A stretch of 10,788 bases of DNA from Pleurotus djamor (Eukaryota; Basidiomycota; Agaricomycetes; Agaricales; Pleurotaceae): assembly GCA_029747585.1 (NCBI GenBank), contig JAPEVF010001345.1, positions 1-10,788 on the forward strand, given 5' to 3'. Shown piece after piece: positions 7,007-10,788 of this stretch. Every line of letters begins with the position of its first letter. Within the stretch, counting starts at the first letter, position 1. The position numbers and the translations under genes are program-made. The notes under the pieces are model-generated. The model worked only from the letters and a program-made list of their open reading frames with translations, was not told the origin of the DNA and searched no databases.

Positions 7007-8710
7007 GGACTCCCATGTTACTCTGCCAAATTTATCAATATGGATCTATTTGCCCTCCCCTGCCCATCGTCCAATAAATCGATAAAATTTCATCCCCATA
7101 AGCCCCACCGATCAAGACAAATATACCCCTTATCATGCTTTCATGCTATGGTCAGTGGGTCTCGTCTTGTCGCCACAGCGGCTTTTGTGTGTGCGTACCT
7201 CGGACCCCATGATACTTCGCATAAACTGGTTTAATGCGATATTGATGCGACACGTTGAAAACTCAGGAAAAGTCTCGATCGGTTCGATTTGGCACCTTCT
7301 GCATCTGGGTTAACTGTAGCGGGCGATATAAGTCATGGTATGTCGCAAGGCCATCGCCACAAAAATGGTGGGGCTTACCAGCGACGGTGATATAGCTACT
7401 AACCTCATCGAGTGGTATGCCACGTTATCCAAGGAAATGCAAGGCAGTGCTTCGCAGCCCGCCCACTAGAGTATGTTCATCCATTGTTGCACTGGACGAA
7501 CTCATGCACTAGTAGACTACACAGGGTTCCCTTCTTCCGGACATGCTTCTGTATAATGCACACGGTGAAAGTCCGTCCCTCGCCGCGTGAACCACCAACC
7601 ATGTCACGCCAACTTAGCGATTGCGACAACCATCATAGCAGATGACATATATTTACTTGGGATCACCTCGGGACTCTCACACCACAAGGCGCATCATACC
7701 CACTTCCACCCGATCAAGGTACGTATTTTGCTTGAACGCTCGCGTTCCTAGCCCGCCTCGAACAGCATTGTTGATATCACACATGACTCCAGGCTCGACA
7801 TCGCAGCATTGTCAATCAGTGTAATGATGACTAGACTGCGATATAGCATCACATTCTAATCAACCGCCGGAGACGGTGATATCGACGAACCAGCGCCTGC
7901 CTATTTGCTATGGCTATGCGAAACGGAAGCGTTTTTCATCATCGCAAGCGTCAGTGAGTCAATCTCTCTGCGTCGGGATGATGACGTGTTCTGGCCGTGA
8001 ATACTCTCCTTTGGGATTACTACCCGAAACAAGTCACGGACCCCTGCATCATCGGAAAGCACTGAACGAGCTGTTCTTGACAAGATGGCAAATACCGCGT
8101 GAGCGGCACAATAGCTGCGGTATCACAGATATGATGATCCAGCCGTCGCGTCTTGTCAGACGAACTTGTAACATAGGTTAGCCCGCCTTGCACCCCTACT
8201 TGTTATCTTTACCAAGGTTGGCTAACCCTCTTCGTCTTACTATGGGCGCCCCATATCTACCCCATAGAATCAGGTTCCAGGGATGAAGGTTGATCTCTTA
8301 CAGTATGACCTTGATCTCGCCGAGACCTATATTCGAGGCCTTATGGGTTTGTTGGATATATAGGAATGATTGATGGTTGTTGGTGCATAGGAACACGCGC
8401 GATAAGGCACCAAGGATTCCGACATCGTCATGACCCGCAAGTCAGAGCCGCCCAATCTGGTGTATGGGTGGGGACATGAACGCAGCTCGGAGCGGTAAAT
8501 GTGACACTGGCACGGTAACTTTTTTATTCGGATTCATATAAATAACTAGCAAAAAACCATTATTCAAATATGTGCTAAGAATATAGAGTGATAACTATAA
8601 GGAAGTAAGGTGTAAGTAATGAGAGCTGGTAATACAGATAAGCGTAATGGTTATAATAGTTGGATACATATACCGAGAGCAGATAAGAGTCCAAGACATG
8701 GATCGTGCTT
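7007..8710. pseudogene. No intact gene; coding-like islands of a possible decayed gene
   Basis: About 1.7 kb without a convincing intact gene. The first part (7007 to about 7130) is probably the VTC1-like 3' region, and the AT-rich part after about 8515 the 3' region of the next minus-strand gene. Between them several plus-strand stretches read like protein but lie in shifting frames cut by stops. Examples are RFDLAPSASGLTVAGDISHG at about 7276-7335, a 44-codon island at 7335-7469 (containing TSDGDIATNLIEWYATL), one at 7569 to about 7718 (containing IIADDIYLLGITSG) and one at 7860-8010 (containing AYLLWLCETEAFFIIA). GTACGT at 7719 and CCAG near 7794 resemble intron ends. This pattern fits an old, disrupted multi-exon gene, but I recognise no family and some islands may be chance. 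Confidence 0.35.
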
Positions 8711-9312
8711 TTAGAGAGTTGCTTGGCGGTCAACACGAACGTCGTTCGCAACAAAGGTCAGGTTGACGATTCTCCGACTATCCACAAAGGGGTCTGAAGA
8801 TTGTGAAGCGATCCTATCCGAAAGCCGTGAGTTTCTGGGTTGATTGACGAGTTCCATGGCTCTAGACTTACCTGACTGTAACTGTCTTATGTCGTTCAAA
8901 CTCGGCAGGCTTGTTCATTCCAGGCAATTGCTTCTGAATGCCGCTAATTATATAGACACCCCCAAAAGAACCGTCCTGTAAATAGGCTTTCGTTAGCGGG
9001 TCTGGACATTAGTGTACTTTGGGGACTAGGACATACTCTATTTGAGGAGGCATCCGCTGCGACTTCGACGGCTTGTTGCCAACGGACTTTCAGGCCGTGT
9101 GGTGATCCTTGACGCATCGCAAGGACGAGTTGTTTAATGCCATCGCGGTTGATGGGTGCACCATTTATTGTCGCGAAGAGGTCGTGTGCGAATGTGTTCT
9201 CAATGGCTTGTAGGCTCATGGCGTCACTAGGAGCTTCGAACACATCGCGAATGTGTTCAGCAGACCACTCAGAGAGCGTGCTTAGACGCGTAGGTGTGTA
9301 CTGAGATTGCAT
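8711..9312 (-). CDS. Conserved-type small protein, probable NTF2-like fold, three exons
   Basis: Exons: complement(9037..9312), (8872..8975) and (8711..8813). Introns are 61 nt (GTATGTCC...ATTTACAG) and 58 nt (GTAAGTCT...CGGATAG). The splices are phase 0 and phase 2, and give a 160-residue protein with no signal peptide or membrane span. The order is an N-terminal helix region (TLSEWSAEHIRDVFEAPSD), a middle (ENTFAHDLFATINGAPINRD, then a helix with KQLVLAMRQGSP), and beta strands (GLKVRWQQAVEVA, DGSFGGVYIISGIQ, ERHKTVTVRI, RRIVNLTFVAND). Helices followed by a curved sheet, a 'NGAPIN.D' turn and a length of about 150 suggest an NTF2-like or SnoaL-like fold, known from many small mushroom proteins of unknown role. 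I chose Met at 9312 because a CT-rich tract, typical just before fungal transcription starts, precedes it; Met at 9381 would add a proline-rich extension. Function unknown. Confidence 0.78.
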
Positions 9313-10302
9313 TGAAGGGAGGGGACAAGGGAGGACGGGGTGAGGTGTGAATTGGGGGGGGGCGAGGAATGTTGATTTCATGGAGTGAAATGTGGCCTTT
9401 TCTACTCTCTGGAACGGACCTGAGGGGTCCACCAACAGTTTCATGCCGATGAATCTAAGGAATGAGACATTGCTCGAACCGAAAATACGTCGATTTCCGA
9501 GGCACAGATTGCGCGTGTGGCCTAAATAAGCGGGATCGTGACACCTTATTTTTCTTGGTGGTGACACTGCCTTATCACCCCACCAGTCAAACGTAGGACA
9601 AGAACTGTTCGCAGCGATTAGTTCGCGAGTCGGTGTGTCAAAACCAAGGGGAAACGAACCGCTGATTAGACCCATTCTCCCTGATGCGGACAATACAAAC
9701 AGATCTCTAATCTCTGCACAAAGATCTATGGTATGACGACAACGGCGAACGCCCGCAGCGCCTATGGCCCAACAGCGTGAAACTGAAAGATTTAGGTGAC
9801 GAATGCGTATAAGCAGTGATATCAGTGCCCTAGTGGAAGGGTAGCTGGCATGATCGACAGAATAAAGCTTCGCATTTGCCAATGAAGTCCAAGTGACATG
9901 TTGACACCAGTAATCACCTTTCTGAGGCTATTCCAAGTGCGGTGATCGCCTGGCCAAGAATCGAGGAGACTAGGATCAAAGTAGCGATACATTCTAGACA
10001 AGGGCGAGCCAGCTTCAAGACATAAGAAAACCAAGATGGGTGCGTTGACCTGAGCGTGGAGCACACAGACGTGGGAAGCGACGGACTGATGCGAACTGGC
10101 TAGAACAGTAGGCAAATGCCGATCCCAGGTAAGCCAGAGATTGAGACAGTCCCAAAGATTTGATGCTCGTATTCGGTTTTAAGTCGGACATGAGCGCACA
10201 CGAGCGTATCGGGAAAGCTTGTCTCGACGTGCAAGGCCACGGCGAAGGGGTCCGTGCGAATGATACGGAATTTTGAAAATAGTCGAAGCTTTTAGTTGTC
10301 AA
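9313..10302 (-). pseudogene. Coding-like fragments of a possible decayed gene
   Basis: The part nearest 9313 should be the leader and promoter of the NTF2-like gene. It includes a run of nine G (9354-9362) inside a CT-rich (minus-strand) tract. Further upstream the minus strand has protein-like fragments in different frames. At about 10110-10290 there is a stretch with RTDPFAVALHVETSFPDTL and VRLKTEYEHQIFGT. At 9930-10115 there is VCVLHAQVNAPILVFLCLEA, then FDPSLLDSWPGDHRTWNSLR. At about 9700-9900 there is VTWTSLANAKLYSVDHAS, then ALISLLIRIRHLNLSVSRC. Read in order these give a leucine-rich protein that could be the back half of an F-box-like gene, but frameshifts are needed and no F-box was found. 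I regard it as a decayed gene or chance reading. Confidence 0.3.
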
Positions 10303-10788
10303 CCATCACATAGACGCACCACGAGCCCAAGGCTGACGACAAGGTGCTCTTGAAGTATGCCATGCTTCAAGCTTAACCAACTAGAAGTCATGGCATGATA
10401 ACATCAACTAGGTTCTGATGAAGGGTCTGCCACGCAATGGCGGAGATGTAGATGCAACACAGCGTTCAAATCGGCAACGGCCTTGGGGCTCAGTCAGCCT
10501 TGCACGCAATCTGGGTAAAATACCCATGTAGCCCATCCGGAACGTTTGAAGCGGGTTATGCAACGCTTGCGGGCGTTTCAAGGGTGATCGGAGGGACGAA
10601 AAGGCGCTATGCCCGTTGAATAGTGAGGAGAACAAAAACAAAAAGCACGGATATCCAGGGAAGGATTCCCTAAAGAGGGACGGGTCTAACGGCTAGGGGC
10701 ATCCGTGGAGGGGTATGAAAGGATCATGCAATGGCAGCTCTTGGCGGATATGTTGGATTAGAGGGAGAAGTGATCATTTGGGTTGAGA
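10303..10788. other. Intergenic region without a recognised gene
   Basis: These 486 bases show no recognisable coding region on either strand. A 77-codon minus-strand open frame (10408-10641) is rich in Arg, Ser and Pro and resembles no family. The only structured element seen is the inverted repeat at 10357-10396. Confidence 0.5.
10357..10396. repeat. Imperfect inverted repeat
   Basis: ATGCCATGCTTC (10357-10368) is matched by GAAGTCATGGCAT (10384-10396), complementary over 12 pairs with one bulged T, around a 15-base loop. A second, overlapping palindrome, CTTGAAG/CTTCAAG, lies at 10349-10371. It could be a hairpin in RNA, a protein site or a remnant of a small transposon, and chance is possible. 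Confidence 0.4.

Noticed and set aside
6847..7077. An open frame continuing the VTC1-like protein into a cysteine-rich tail
   Set aside because: A GTATGT...CGCAG intron at 6843-6894 gives a more protein-like tail ending at 7006.
7277..7290. GGTTCGATTTG, resembling a tRNA T-loop/B box
   Set aside because: It lacks the final C, and there is no A box or cloverleaf around it.
7490..7550. The frame reading YTGFPSSGHASV, resembling a PAP2/vanadium haloperoxidase motif
   Set aside because: A stop follows at once and no other PAP2 motifs occur around it, so the match is likely chance or part of a decayed gene.

Overview
The window looks like nuclear DNA of a filamentous basidiomycete, probably an Agaricomycete (mushroom-type) fungus. 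Thirteen spliceosomal introns can be placed. All are short (47-61 nt), with GTATGT, GTAAGT, GTGAGT or similar donors, and their removal joins conserved protein blocks in frame. Most starts of the well-supported genes have A or G at -3. An F-box-like gene of the type abundant in mushroom genomes is present. There are no bacterial operons, ribosome binding sites, CRISPR arrays, tRNA or rRNA genes.

Layout. (1) 196-735 (+): intronless secreted GH24 (T4/lambda-type) lysozyme with all three catalytic residues and an upstream TATA box. (2) 1091-2277 (-): two-exon F-box-like protein, convergent with the lysozyme. (3) 2424-2809 (-): tentative two-exon small protein of unknown function. (4) 3158-4300 (+): two-exon FCP1/NIF-type HAD phosphatase-like protein whose motif I reads DLNGT. 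(5) 4462-5778 (-): four-exon class B J-protein (Sis1/Psi1/DNAJB1 type), convergent with the phosphatase-like gene; an ambiguous base at 5204 breaks its frame and is probably a sequencing or assembly error. (6) 6021-7006 (+): six-exon VTC1-like vacuolar transporter chaperone subunit with a 10-nt microexon, divergent from the J-protein. (7) 7007-8710: no intact gene seen; open coding-like islands in shifting frames suggest a decayed gene. (8) 8711-9312 (-): three-exon 160-residue protein of a probable NTF2-like fold. (9) 9313-10302 (-): coding-like fragments in different frames, possibly a decayed gene. (10) 10303-10788: apparently non-coding, with one imperfect inverted repeat.

How the genes relate. 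This is mostly an ordinary eukaryotic gene neighbourhood and not a functional cluster. The clearest shared unit is the 242-bp divergent promoter between the J-protein and VTC1 genes. It holds a perfect TGACGTCA (CRE/ATF) palindrome, a good heat-shock element next to the J-protein TATA box, and a weaker one. The J-protein would supply client protein and ATPase stimulation to cytosolic Hsp70, and VTC1 would act in vacuolar polyphosphate synthesis; stress co-regulation is an inference. The lysozyme is the best candidate for a gene acquired from bacteria or phage. I found no convincing evidence of a novel multi-gene system.
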